The translations under genes and the position numbers were made by a program. Below, piece after piece: positions 24,767 to 31,980 of a stretch of DNA of 64,000 nucleotides (position 1 is its first letter; the number at the start of each line of letters is the position of its first letter). The DNA is taken from assembly GCA_947000775.1 (NCBI GenBank), contig CAMQGK010000604.1, positions 6,378,501-6,442,500 on the forward strand, written 5' to 3'. The notes under the pieces are model-generated. The model saw only the letters and a list, made by a program, of their open reading frames with translations, had not been told where the DNA came from and made no database searches. Origin of the DNA: Pterois miles (Eukaryota > Chordata > Actinopteri > Perciformes > Scorpaenidae).

Positions 24767-26190
24767 CATATATATATAATATATGTGTGTGTATGTGTCA
24801 TATAAAATGTCTCATTAGCTCAGTTGAAAGTGTTATAATAATAATAATAATAATAATAATAAGAAGAAGAAGAAGAAGAAGATTAGTTATTATTATTGAA
24901 TTTTATAATTAAGAATACATGTAAAAGTATTTCAGTATTATAGTTTGTCAATGTGGAGCCAATTTTAGATACTTTATATATTACTAGATGGATAAGTAGA
25001 TAGTTTTGCCTTAATATAAACATATATATAAGCATATCTTTCTTCATATCTTTTTTTGTCAAAAGTAAATCGTAACTATAAGTGACTAATAAATGTAGTG
25101 GATTAAAAAGTACCACATTTCCCTCTGCGCTGTAGTGGGGTAGAAGTATAAAGTAGCAAAAAATGGAAATATTCAAGTACAATTATGTCAAAGCAGTACT
25201 TGAGTAAATGTAGATATTTACTGCACATAGCAGGCCTACACACCTCTTCACACTGGAAGTTAGTGCATCTTCTATTTTCTTTTTTTTTTCAATACCTTTC
25301 ATGTAATGTAATAATCAAAATCAAAATTATTACTACACTTGATGTGGAAGCTATTGAATAAAAGCTTAATCAATCCTTAAAACTTGCTTTTATTTCTATA
25401 AAGGACATTTAAAGTATAGGCCTTTAGCCATAAAGCAGAAACCAAAACTCATCCACTCATCACTGAGACTCAGATTTTAAAATAAATCATACCTAAAGTA
25501 ATTGTTTGGCTGCACAATGGATTGCAGCCCATGTCCATTTTATGCTTAATTCTGCACAGTTCAGCAAGTTTAGAAGAAATATGCCAATAAATGATGATGA
25601 GATGTAAATTGGTCAAATCTGGGGGAACCGCTCAAGAACTGGCTAAAAACCCTCTGAAAATGCAGCTTAACATGTAACTTCTGAGTGCTTTTGTTAAACC
25701 ACCACCCAAGAAATGACTGAAAAAAAGACAAAAGTGTTAATGTAAGCACTGACACAGAAGTGGCTGAATTTGAAAAAGCTATTTGATAAAAGGATCAACA
25801 ATGTATGGAGATTAAAAAAGAAAAAAGGCAGAGCTCAGAGTTGCCAACCATTAGATTTGTCGAGGGGAGATCCTGCTGTGATGCTGCTTCGTCTCTCTTT
25901 CTCCTCTTTTTGATCTGAAATCAAAAGATGATTGATCTGCTCATCAGAACGTGGGAGCTACTGATATACACACTATAATTACTGTGAGAAGGAACACATA
26001 AAACTTGCAACTGGAAAAAAAAAGAACACCAAAAATTTTAATTAGCTGTTAGGAAGTATCAGCGAGCATTTTGATCTTTCTGTTTGTTTCGTGATCAAAT
26101 TGGTGTTGAAGCCTATGAGTATATTTGAGAACCAGACATGAAAACAGCAGTGTGAAGGCCTACTGTACCTCTGTGTGGTGTTCGGCCCAT
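1692..26190 (-). CDS. scml2: Polycomb group protein Scml2-like (2xMBT, SLED, SAM/SPM), complete, 13 coding exons
   Basis: Nuclear chromatin protein of the Sex-comb-on-midleg family. Family members are PRC1-associated, bind mono- and dimethyl-lysine through MBT repeats and polymerise through SAM. Joining the 13 exons listed below gives 2,055 nt, 684 aa plus TAG, with consistent phases throughout. Order: acidic/basic N-terminus (1-30), WEDYL motif (33-37) leading into MBT1 (about 34-130), MBT2 (about 140-240), Lys/Pro/Ala-rich linker (243-390), SLED domain (about 391-510), Ser/Pro-rich spacer (510-610), SAM/SPM (613-684). By alignment with L3MBTL1, the MBT2 methyl-lysine cage is Asp181, Asn184, Phe205, Trp208 and Phe212, all present. 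Human SCML2 is 700 aa and SCMH1 about 660 aa. SCMH1 is the alternative family member, but head-to-head linkage with cdkl5 favours scml2. The linker is more like SCMH1/SCML4 (KKRGPKP motif) than human SCML2. An extra exon in the 12.5-kb intron 6 cannot be excluded. Confidence 0.93.
2024..2178 (-). CDS. scml2: scml2 coding exon 12 (SAM/SPM domain, first part)
   Basis: Acceptor CCCCTCTACAG, donor CAT|GTGAGT, 155 nt, phase 1 to 0, residues 592-643. SSWSVDDVMRFVQEADPQ then GPHVELFRKH is the opening of the Scm/Ph-type SAM domain. Confidence 0.97.
2505..3689 (+). mobile_element. Non-autonomous inverted-repeat DNA transposon, interrupted by a SINE
   Basis: The ends are inverted: TTAAAGGGACTGTATGTAAG on the left and, read inward from the right, TTAAAGGGACTCAGAG. 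Outside the SINE at about 2555-2868 the interior is homologous, in opposite orientation, to 51014-51690: both share the GAACAGGTTGTAACCT and CTGTGACTTTCTG blocks and the 3420-3620 segment. It has no coding capacity and lies in scml2 intron 11. Confidence 0.75.
2555..2868 (+). mobile_element. tRNA-derived SINE, plus orientation
   Basis: The head has A-box-like GGCAGTAGCTCAGTCTG and B-box-like GGTTCAAGACCCC. The body reads GCACTGCCGATGTGCCCCTG then GAGCAAGGCACCAAACCCCC. The tail AATTTCCCCACTGTGGGAC is followed by TAATAAAGG and a TTTC repeat. This is a standard teleost SINE layout, not a functional tRNA. Confidence 0.85.
3803..4018 (-). CDS. scml2: scml2 coding exon 11 (Ser/Pro-rich spacer)
   Basis: Acceptor CTTGAAACAG, donor GAGG|GTATGT, 216 nt, phase 1 to 1, residues 520-591. 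It is open in the required frame and rich in Pro, Ser, Thr and Arg (STKEPAPSTRPPHATSDY, TPPPLRRVSSNP). This spacer diverges across vertebrates, so support is mainly splice sites and phase. Its donor lies about 110 bp from an inverted-repeat transposon (2505-3689). Confidence 0.82.
4721..4894 (-). CDS. scml2: scml2 coding exon 10 (SLED domain, second part)
   Basis: Acceptor TTGAACCCCAG, donor CAG|GTGGGC, 174 nt, phase 1 to 1, residues 462-519. It has VLRFLENMCQHLESDSLFSS and QPFSPF, matching the C-terminal half of SLED. The two long CA arrays at 4935-4980 and 5324-5402 lie just upstream in the intron, the nearer one only about 40 nt from this exon's 5' end. Confidence 0.95.
4935..4980 (+). repeat. 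(CA)n microsatellite
   Basis: About 23 uninterrupted CA units, beginning about 40 nt upstream (minus-strand sense) of scml2 exon 10. Confidence 0.98.
5324..5402 (+). repeat. (CA)n microsatellite, long
   Basis: About 39 uninterrupted CA units in scml2 intron 9. Confidence 0.98.
5523..6825. mobile_element. Nested insertion: inverted-repeat MITE containing a split SINE
   Basis: The outer element shows the teleost GTTAGCTTAGCTTAGCAT block at about 5620-5640 and the matching TATGCTAAGCTAAGC block near 6688-6702. Its ends are near 5525 (TTTTAAAGGAATAATTC) and 6820. Inside, a SINE head (5927-5960, CCAAGTGGTTAGGACT) is separated from its body and tail (about 6505-6675, GGTTCGATTCCCAGCTGG to AATAAAAGCATAAAATGGCC) by about 540 bp of hAT-like AT-rich sequence. 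All lies in scml2 intron 9. Confidence 0.65.
6943..7149 (-). CDS. scml2: scml2 coding exon 9 (SLED domain, first part)
   Basis: Acceptor TGTAATTCCAG, donor AGAG|GTAAAT, 207 nt, phase 1 to 1, residues 393-461. It encodes VCVYVNKHG, GPHLDRK, QQLPDHFGPAPVNAVLQQAV, QACVDC and GGEVI, the signature of the Scm-like embedded domain, a DNA-binding fold in SCML2. Confidence 0.97.
7308..7440 (-). CDS. scml2: scml2 coding exon 8 (linker before SLED)
   Basis: Acceptor CGCTCCAG, donor CAG|GTAAAC, 133 nt, phase 0 to 1, residues 349-392. It begins KKPRVV (SCMH1 has KRKPRTL here), continues Thr/Pro- and Asn/Ser-rich, and ends VVCT, joining the SLED domain. Confidence 0.9.
7748..8064 (-). CDS. scml2: scml2 coding exon 7 (basic, Ala/Pro/Ser-rich linker)
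   Basis: Acceptor TTTTTTCCCAG, donor AAG|GTGAGA, 317 nt, phase 1 to 0, residues 243-348. It is low in complexity: a Ser run, YRLPNPLPPLPVRKG, RGRRPKSQTIALLKAAAEA followed by an alanine run, and KKRGPKPRSK, an AT-hook-like basic motif also seen in SCMH1/SCML4. It occupies the place of the RNA-binding region of human SCML2. It is 12.5 kb from exon 6. Confidence 0.9.
9425..9650. mobile_element. Penelope-like fragments in inverted orientation
   Basis: A perfect 48-bp inverted repeat (9467-9514 and 9603-9650) flanks a GACTAGTGGGGACTAGTC spacer. The left copy continues outward with the dispersed-repeat segment reading GACCTGGATGAATGAGAAC on the minus strand. The left copy also carries a hammerhead-like core on the minus strand (9547-9514). 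The right copy lacks that core. Family assignment comes from recall of related fish repeats and is inference. Confidence 0.6.
9946..10090 (+). mobile_element. Decayed SINE, same family as 6505-6675
   Basis: CATCCAAGTGGTCTAGGGG, then GCTGCGTGCCATCCTTCC, CTAAATAAAAGGAAAA and AATGCCCCAAAA follow the order of the copy at 5927-6675, with many changes. It lies in scml2 intron 6. Confidence 0.55.
10260..10760. promoter_or_regulatory. Repeat-poor island in scml2 intron 6, candidate regulatory element
   Basis: About 500 bp of higher GC content without recognisable repeats, between AT-rich transposon-laden stretches. It contains GATAAG, ATTATCATCAT and several TAATT/ATTAG core sites. No coding frame is supported. 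Conservation would have to be tested. Confidence 0.3.
11771..11821 (+). repeat. (AAAAT)n-like simple repeat
   Basis: ATAAAATAAAATAAAATAAA and degenerate units. Confidence 0.9.
12621..12758. repeat. (CA)13 - hairpin - (TG)31 compound inverted repeat
   Basis: (CA)n at 12621-12646, an inner perfect inverted repeat GAATCTGCAG (12660-12669) and CTGCAGATTC (12684-12693) around a 14-nt loop, then (TG)n at 12697-12758. The CA and TG arrays are complementary, so the whole can fold as one hairpin. It lies in scml2 intron 6. Confidence 0.9.
13960..14200 (-). promoter_or_regulatory. GC-box/octamer segment, candidate internal scml2 promoter
   Basis: Read on the minus strand: CCCGCCC boxes, then octamer ATGCAAAT (about 14098-14091), then a C-rich run, CATTGG, CAG repeats and about 150 nt of GA-rich sequence resembling a 5' leader. 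It sits upstream of exon 7, so transcripts started here would lack both MBT repeats. The plus strand is strongly G-rich (14069-14180 and 14258-14335). Confidence 0.3.
16880..16935 (+). repeat. Isolated SINE tail
   Basis: AATTTCCCCACTGTGGGAC, TAATAAAGGAATATC and a TTTC repeat are almost identical to the tail of the SINE at 2555-2868. No head or body is visible upstream. A related tail, opposite orientation, lies at 33113-33152. Confidence 0.7.
17932..17993 (+). repeat. A-rich low-complexity tract
   Basis: Mostly A with scattered C and G, including long A runs. Possibly the tail of an unrecognised retroposon. Confidence 0.85.
20519..20762 (-). CDS. scml2: scml2 coding exon 6 (MBT repeat 2)
   Basis: Acceptor GTATTTAG, strong donor CT|GTAAGT, 244 nt, phase 0 to 1, residues 162-242. 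It contains GMKLEAVDRKNPYLICPAT, FDGWRGAFDYWC, SRDIFPVGWC and LQPPG. MBT2 is the methyl-lysine-binding repeat in the family, and the inferred cage residues (Asp181, Asn184, Phe205, Trp208, Phe212) are intact. Confidence 0.97.
21391..21479 (-). CDS. scml2: scml2 coding exon 5 (MBT1/MBT2 junction)
   Basis: Acceptor TTTAG, donor AAG|GTAATG, 89 nt, phase 1 to 0, residues 132-161. It encodes the conserved NASSWPMFLLKTLSGAEMA motif. The alternative downstream CAG acceptor would put TGA in frame, so the TTTAG acceptor is preferred. Confidence 0.96.
21763..22279. mobile_element. Inverted-repeat MITE, about 0.5 kb
   Basis: Left end GCTGTGTCTCAATTTGCATA; right end, reverse complement, GCTGTGTCTCAATTCGGATA. 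The interior has no coding capacity. It lies in scml2 intron 4. Confidence 0.75.
22798..23121 (-). mobile_element. tRNA-derived SINE, minus orientation
   Basis: GGGCTGGAGCCGATCCCAGC, then CCTGGACAGGTCGCCAG, then AACCTGGAGAAAAC and finally AATCAAACCTGCATCTTC and CTAATCACTTCACCACC, which is a tRNA-like head in reverse. Same family as 57091-57487. It ends about 100 bp from scml2 exon 4. Confidence 0.8.
23226..23460 (-). CDS. scml2: scml2 coding exon 4 (MBT repeat 1 core)
   Basis: Acceptor CTCTACAG, donor CTGG|GTGAGG, 235 nt, phase 0 to 1, residues 54-131. It carries the hallmark segments GMKLEARDPRN, RLRLRLDGSDN, NDFWRLVDS, IQPIGTC and LQPPLG, nearly identical to vertebrate SCML2. Confidence 0.97.
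24111..24181 (-). CDS. scml2: scml2 coding exon 3 (start of MBT1)
   Basis: Acceptor TTGCTAG, donor CAG|GTAACT, 71 nt, phase 1 to 0, residues 30-53. It contains FSWEDYLRET followed by FKQ, the family's opening motif (human FHWEEYLKET...CFRQ). Confidence 0.92.
24693..24762. repeat. (TA)n microsatellite
   Basis: About 35 TA units; self-complementary, so able to extrude as a cruciform. It lies in scml2 intron 2. Confidence 0.97.
24835..24882 (+). repeat. (ATA)n-(AGA)n compound microsatellite
   Basis: Nine ATA-type units pass directly into seven AGA-type units. Confidence 0.95.
25849..25914 (-). CDS. scml2: scml2 coding exon 2
   Basis: Acceptor TTTGATTTCAG before 25914; donor G|GTTGGC after 25849. 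It is 66 nt, phase 1 in and out, adding residues 8-29: a charged stretch (DQKEEKERRSS) followed by a Ser/Pro segment. It corresponds to the weakly conserved N-terminal segment of human SCML2. The donor is weak and the exon is a multiple of three, so it could be skipped without a frameshift. Confidence 0.7.
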
Positions 26191-26239
26191 GATGACCACA
26201 GCTGGAGGTGAAGCCAGACAGGCTGTTAGCTCACAGATA
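26169..26239 (-). CDS. scml2: scml2 exon with start codon (coding part 26169-26190)
   Basis: Acceptor CTCCTCTGCAG ends at 26240. ATG at 26190-26188 has a strong Kozak context (A at -3, G at +4). It encodes MGRTPHR plus one base (22 nt, phase 1), then donor G|GTACAG. Human SCML2 also begins MG-x-T. The untranslated part is 26191-26239. Confidence 0.78.
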
Positions 26240-26739
26240 CTGCAGAGGAGACAGAAAATACCAGATTACAGTGTTTTTAAGGAGGTTTCATGTGATTTCA
26301 TGTGGTTTCAGCTTCACAAGTACAAGGATGCTCAGATTACTGTACTGTGAAATTACCATTACTTTGATACACATCTGGATCAAAATTAAGAGATTATAAT
26401 GATTAAATGATCAGTTGTCAACTATTAAATTAACCACCAACTATTTCAGTAGTCATAGTCAACTGATCCATTTCAGTAATTTTTCAAGCCTAAATTCTCT
26501 GATTGCAGCTTCTTAAATGTGAATATTTTCTGTTTTTTTTTACTCCTCTATGACAGTACACTGAATATCTTTGAGTTGTGGACAAAACAAGACATTTGAG
26601 GATGTCAGGGAAACACTGTTCACTATTCTCTGACATTTTATGGACCAAATACAATTGTTTAATCAAGAAAATAATGAACAGATTAACTGACAATATCGTT
26701 AGTAGCAGCCCATTATAAAGTTACATGCAAAATTCATGC

Positions 26740-27290
26740 ACTTTTTCCATTAAGACCAAGACAGTGGATGACATCACTCCAGTCCTCAGACCTTTACACC
26801 GGCTTCCTGTGAGTAATTATTTATTTTAAAATACTGCTGTTGGTTTATAAAGTACTGAATGGTTTAGGGACAAATTAAATTTATGATTTGCTGCTTGGCT
26901 ATGAATCATCAGATGGTCTGGGACAGATCTGTTTACTGTCTATCCAGCATTTAATTTTTAAGCACCAAATATCTGGTACAAACTCCCAGAAAACTCTCAG
27001 GTCTTATAAATCAGGGCTTAAGGCTCTATTTGCCACTGCAGCTTATTACATTCGCTTTGGTACAAGTTATTATATCTTCCATTGCACTGTAACTATACTG
27101 TAAATTATATTCTCCTGTTTAGTCTGTCTTCCTCTATTTTAGCTTATTTTTATCTTTAATTTTACTCTTTCCGATCTTATTTTTCTTTTTATATGTTGTC
27201 TAATGTCCTTTATGTCTTATGTAAAGCAATCTGAGTTGCCTTTTTTGTACTTTCATATTGAATGGTGATAATTATTATTATTTTTTTAAA
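26740..27290 (+). mobile_element. Decayed 3' end of a LINE (non-LTR retrotransposon)
   Basis: Frame-broken translation shows reverse-transcriptase C-terminal phrases: LRPLHRLPV-like, VGL-KVLNG-like, a YPAFNF-like segment, NSQKTLRSYKSGLKALF, then the noncoding AAAGCAATCTGAGTTGCC and AT-rich end typical of fish L2/Rex-type elements. Stops and frameshifts are frequent. It lies in scml2 intron 1 and is not functional. Confidence 0.55.
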
Positions 27291-29479
27291 GTTAAAGCCT
27301 GGTGATATTTTTCTTATTGTCAACAAATCCAATGAAAAGACCAAAACCAACAATAAATTAATAAAAAATAGTAAAAATGAAATGAGCCACACTGCTGAAC
27401 TTACATGTTCCTTCATTACCACAGACACACTGTAGTTTATTTTCAGTCAATCCTACTATCTAAATATTCACTACAGCACCAAATACTGTATGTATTAATC
27501 CACAACTACAAATAATAATCCCCAACAAATACACTTTTTACTCCTATCTGAGTAACAGTGTCTTGTCCAGCTGTGAAAATGACTTTTTAAAGATGTCTGT
27601 CTGTGGTGTGGCTTCAGGCACAGTGCTGCAAAGTAGGAGAGTCAGAAAGTACCGCGAGGCGAACAAACATTGTGGGTTTGAAGAAAAACAAGATAAAATC
27701 ACAATCAAAACCAGTCTTTCATCTAAGTATCTAGTTACTCATATTTTTTTCCCATTGCATTACCATAATCCTGGGATTTAATCTGTCATTCACAGCTATA
27801 ATTTATTGAGACTTTGCACTTCAAAAATACAGAAGTCATGAAGTATGCATTAAAGCCCAATAAAACATCTAATTGTGCTTAATAAATAATAATCACGGCG
27901 CATAAACACAACCAACATGCTGAACTGGGGGATTTGAAATTGAAATAAAAAAGTAGTTGCAAGTCCATGAGTTTGCAGCTTTGCTACACGTCTAATATTT
28001 ACTCCTGATGCTCTGTACAAATTATCAATAAAATTAATAATTAATACAATAAAATTGTTACCACACTGTTTAGGCTGGAAATCTGGCCCGAACATCCAGC
28101 TTTACAAACACTCGGTGCATAGTCCCACTCCCTGCACGGTCCGTACATAGTGATGGCTCAAAAATGAAGTAGAAAAGTACTCCAAGGTATCAGAGCATCA
28201 AAACAAGTGATACACTCCAAATGAAATCCAGAAATTCAAAGGTTAAAATCCCTCCAGAAGCCTTGTGCTTAAAACTCTCAGCATCTGCAATGTATTGTGG
28301 CTGACCCTCCCTCTGAAGACCCCTCTGTCTCTGCAGCGAATCCCATTGAGTCACAAGAAGCCATAAAGATTCCAAGCTGCCATAAAAAGCCATTAAGACG
28401 TGTGGACGCTGGCCGTCTGCAGGCCCACATGAAAAGGATTCCAGCTCTGCTCTTCACTCAGCTGCAGACCGGTTCAGTGTTTGCTCTGGTCTGCCTCTCT
28501 CGCTCAACAGGGTCAGACAAAAAAAACGCACAGCAGACCAGGAAGCACTTAATTTTTACAACCCCCATTGCCACTAAGTCACCCGCTTATCTGGGATCAG
28601 TGTAACGTTCAGTTGGAAGATCTGAGAAATGACCCAAGACCTGGTTTCAGGAGGGGTAGTAACTTTTTCTTGACAGGAGGAGCTGTCAAAGTGTTTTACT
28701 GAGAGGAGCTTATTTTACTTATGTGAGACTTTACTCAAAGATGTTTGGTTATGATTCCAAATGTGAAAACAATAATGTAATGCATACATTTAGACTGCAT
28801 TATGAGGCATTTTATGTACTTGATATTTGATGTTCACACAAAAAAGTCACCTGAAATTACATGACAGACATAATGTCACAGTAGGTCGTTTCGGAGAATA
28901 ATACAGTACCAGGGCTTTAACTAACAATTAATTTCATTACCACATCAATAACCAGGTGATTTATTTTAGAGTGAATTAATTAAATTATTCAAGTCTAGAA
29001 AATGTTCGACATTTGTGAAAAAATGCAGATCACAAAGCCCAACAGCCCCAAAATTTAAAAAATGTAAAGACAGACTGACCTTATACATTTATGGTGAAGA
29101 GTCAGAGTTTACTTTGTTGAGAAGTCTCCAAATAGCTTATTTTGTACCCAAAGATATTCACATTTCAATCACCTAAGACAAAGGAATGCAGCAAAGTCTA
29201 GGGCTGAAATAACCGATCGATTAACCAATTGGCCAGTTGACATACTTCACAACTATTCTGCCAATCAATTAATAATTAATCACTTAAGTTAATCACATAT
29301 TTGCTAGCTCTAGCCTCTCCATTTTTTAAAAATTCATTTCGTTGTTTTATGTGATCTTTGGGTTTTGAAAATGTCACTTTTGGCTTTAGGAAAATGTGAA
29401 GACATTTTATAGACAGAAATATTAATCGATTAATTGAGAAAATAATTTACATTAATTAATAATAACCAAGAACCTGGAA

Positions 29480-30320
29480 CTACTGGTAATATTTGACATT
29501 TTTGCTTTACAAAGATTTAATGATGTTCAAATTTGCAGCAATATGAAAAAGAGGAGAGCAGAGAAAAATCTATTGAGCTATATCGGCTCTATTTGATAGC
29601 TGACTACATTTACAATTGATTTAAACTATAAGGTGGCTGACAAAGTGACTGCAGGTGGGTTTTATTTGACAACAACGAGATCAACCTTGAAATTCAGACA
29701 GAAACCCTCCTCTTATAGGTAATATTTGATATTGCTTTACAACAATTTATTGACAATATTATAAAACAGAGGAAAGCAGAAAAAAACTAAATCTGACATT
29801 TGAGCAGCATTTTTGCTTGGTAACTGAAATGATTATCCAACTGGTTGCTGATTAATCAACCAGTCCTTTCAGCTCTATTTGATAGCCTACTACATCACAT
29901 TTACAACTGATTTAAATCATAACCTGACAGACAAACTGAGTCTAGGTTTGTTTAATTTGACAGCAGTGAGATCAACCTTGAAATCCAGACTGAAACCCCC
30001 CTCCGATGGGTAATACTTGCTTTAAAATGTAAAAAATAATCAATCATCAGATTTACAGTAATATAAAACAAAGCAAATCCTCACCTCTGAGCAGCATTTT
30101 TGCATGATAAATAACTGAAAAGATGGCTGATTGTCAAGATAGTCTGGTGAGTAATCAACCACACTGTTTGATATCATCTCACATTTGCATTTAAACCACA
30201 AAGCCTTAATAAACGGTTGACAACGTGAGTCTAGGTGGGTTCAGTGGCTCTCTTAAGCAGAAATAAGCGTTTTTTTTAGTTGATGACAATGGGATGAACC
30301 TTGATCTCCAGACTGAGCCG
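29480..30320. repeat. Diverged tandem triplication, unit about 0.3 kb
   Basis: Three successive units share the block GAGATCAACCTTGAAATTCA and preceding motifs (GAGCAGCATTTTTGC, CTATTTGATAGC). The block recurs at 29677, 29968 and 30291, spacings of 291 and 323 bp. It lies in scml2 intron 1. Confidence 0.7.
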
Positions 30321-31039
30321 TGCTCTCAGCCTGGCCTGCTGTTTTCCCATCAGTCTGGAGACAGGAGCGTAAAAGGATCACGTTACTGCCGGGAGGCTGA
30401 GGGGTGTGAGCCGCTGCAGGGCGGCACCTCCAGGGACGGTGCGAACTTACAACATGCTTTCATATCCTAATAAAAACTTTCATTAGCTTCAGGATACCTG
30501 ACATCTGCGCTGTTTTCGTGATGCATTCACACATTCAGGCTATAATCGCACCTCTGTGGCATCAGGCTGCACGTGTGCGTTTGATGAATATTGTCTTTTC
30601 ATTTGCAGGATTGGGTGAAACACTGAACCAGCAGAAGATGACATTAGATTAGCAGAAAAGTCTGTGACGCATTTTCATTATGGTCCCAGTCAGTGGGCGG
30701 GACTGTGTCATTATTATTAATCTGCGGGCTAAACAAACAGCGCTAACGTTACACCACCGGGCTGCAGCATCATAAAGGTGTAGTTATAGCTGCAGACAGA
30801 CAGTAAAAGCCTCCGCATGAAGCCAGTACACAGAAAGCAAAGACAATCTGCAGAGTTGAACGCAGCCCCTGAACGCACCGAGCCGCTGCGCTGAATGTAC
30901 AGTATACTGTATAAACACGCTGTGTTGGTGCCTGCGCGGACAAAACAGCGGCAAACATCACCGCCTTTCACGGCGAACCGGAGAGAAAAGCGCCGCACGG
31001 CAGCACACGACAGCAACAACGAGACAGGAGCCGTACCAA

Positions 31040-31180
31040 CCGTTTGTGTTTTGACGGGAGATTCCTCACTTTCTAGCAGATGCAAGCCGCCATGTTCGCT
31101 GCAGCTCCGCGCATGTCCACCACGTAGTGCTCTAATTCAGCTTTTCCCCGCGAGCTTCCACGAAAACCCCACAGACAGAC
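31040..31180 (-). promoter_or_regulatory. scml2 CpG-rich promoter with YY1-type element
   Basis: Between about 30,850 and 31,150 CpGs are frequent in an otherwise CpG-poor AT-rich region. No TATA box lies upstream on the minus strand. AACATGGCGGC at 31096-31086 matches the YY1 consensus, which in TATA-less vertebrate promoters usually sits just downstream of the start site. That places initiation near 31,110-31,150. Confidence 0.55.
31070..31130 (-). other. scml2: Probable scml2 5'UTR exon 1 (5' end approximate)
   Basis: On the minus strand a CpG-rich, TATA-less stretch contains AACATGGCGGC (31096-31086) and then a usable donor, AAA|GTGAGG, after 31070. The next acceptor is the pyrimidine-rich CTGCAG ending at 26240, just before the ATG exon. 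Translation from ATGGCGGC would stop after six codons, so the exon is untranslated or a short uORF. The transcription start is inferred. A second donor (GTAAGT at 30450-30445) is an alternative 3' boundary. Confidence 0.45.
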
Positions 31181-31380
31181 AGACAGACAGGGAAATTATT
31201 AATTAGAAGCTGTGTGCAGACGGATATTGTGTCATGTTTTGTTGTGATAATAAAGCGCATGTCGTGTGGGAACGAAAATGTGAACAGTGGATGAGCTGCT
31301 TGCTGTTCGTAATGCAGGAGGAGGTGATGAGGAGGTGATGAGGAGCAGACAGATGAGATAAACCACTGCAGACACCGGAG

Positions 31381-31980
31381 CAGGGCTGTCAAACTCCTTC
31401 TGGTTCAGGGGCCCCATAGAGTCCAGTCTGAAGACCAGCAGGGCCGTAAAACCACTGCATAAACCTGGAGATAACACCTGCTAATGTCCGCCTCCTGTAA
31501 AGAACCACAACTCTGAAAATGATCACAATTAATGATAATAAAGACAAACAGAAGGAATGAATTTAATATCTATTATAAATGTCTATGTCAATATGTGGAC
31601 ATTATTTATTTAAAATCTTGATAAATGTGACAAAATGTCTCAAAATTGAGCCTTGAAAAATGAAAATCTCAGTTTTCCCATTAAATACTCAAAGCTTTTA
31701 AGTTTGACTCCACAAGTTAAAGTCAAAAGTTTAACTTGATTATGACTTTCTATGATAACGAATAAGAAATTTGACTTAATATCTCATCATTTTGGCTTTC
31801 TATGTCAAAATTTGGACTTATTTTAACTTCAATTTGGACATAATTCCCGTTGAAAGTCATAAATGTCTAAATGTAATGCTCTTCTTCAATTTTTATACTT
31901 TGCAAAGTCATCCTTTGGTGGGCCAGATTGGACTCTTTGGTGGGCCGGTTCTGGCCCTCGGACCAGCACCTTTGCACTGG
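31381..31980. mobile_element. hAT-like non-autonomous element (probable)
   Basis: It starts CAGGGCTGTCAAACTCC and ends with GGTGGGCCGGTTCTGGCCC, the paired ends of a common vertebrate hAT family. The interior is AT-rich. The right end has decayed. It lies between the two promoters. Confidence 0.6.

Larger units (their letters stand above)
26240..31069 (-). other. scml2: scml2 intron 1
   Basis: Holds the LINE remnant (26740-27290), the tandem triplication (29480-30320) and otherwise AT-rich sequence. The segment 28090-28600 has somewhat higher complexity but no supported gene. Confidence 0.45.

Noticed and set aside
26740..27290. Possible functional reverse transcriptase
   Set aside because: Only short C-terminal fragments with stops and frameshifts remain.
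30729..31206. ORFs in both strands at the scml2 promoter
   Set aside because: Open frames expected in CpG-rich DNA; no homology recognised and they overlap the inferred promoter and 5'UTR.
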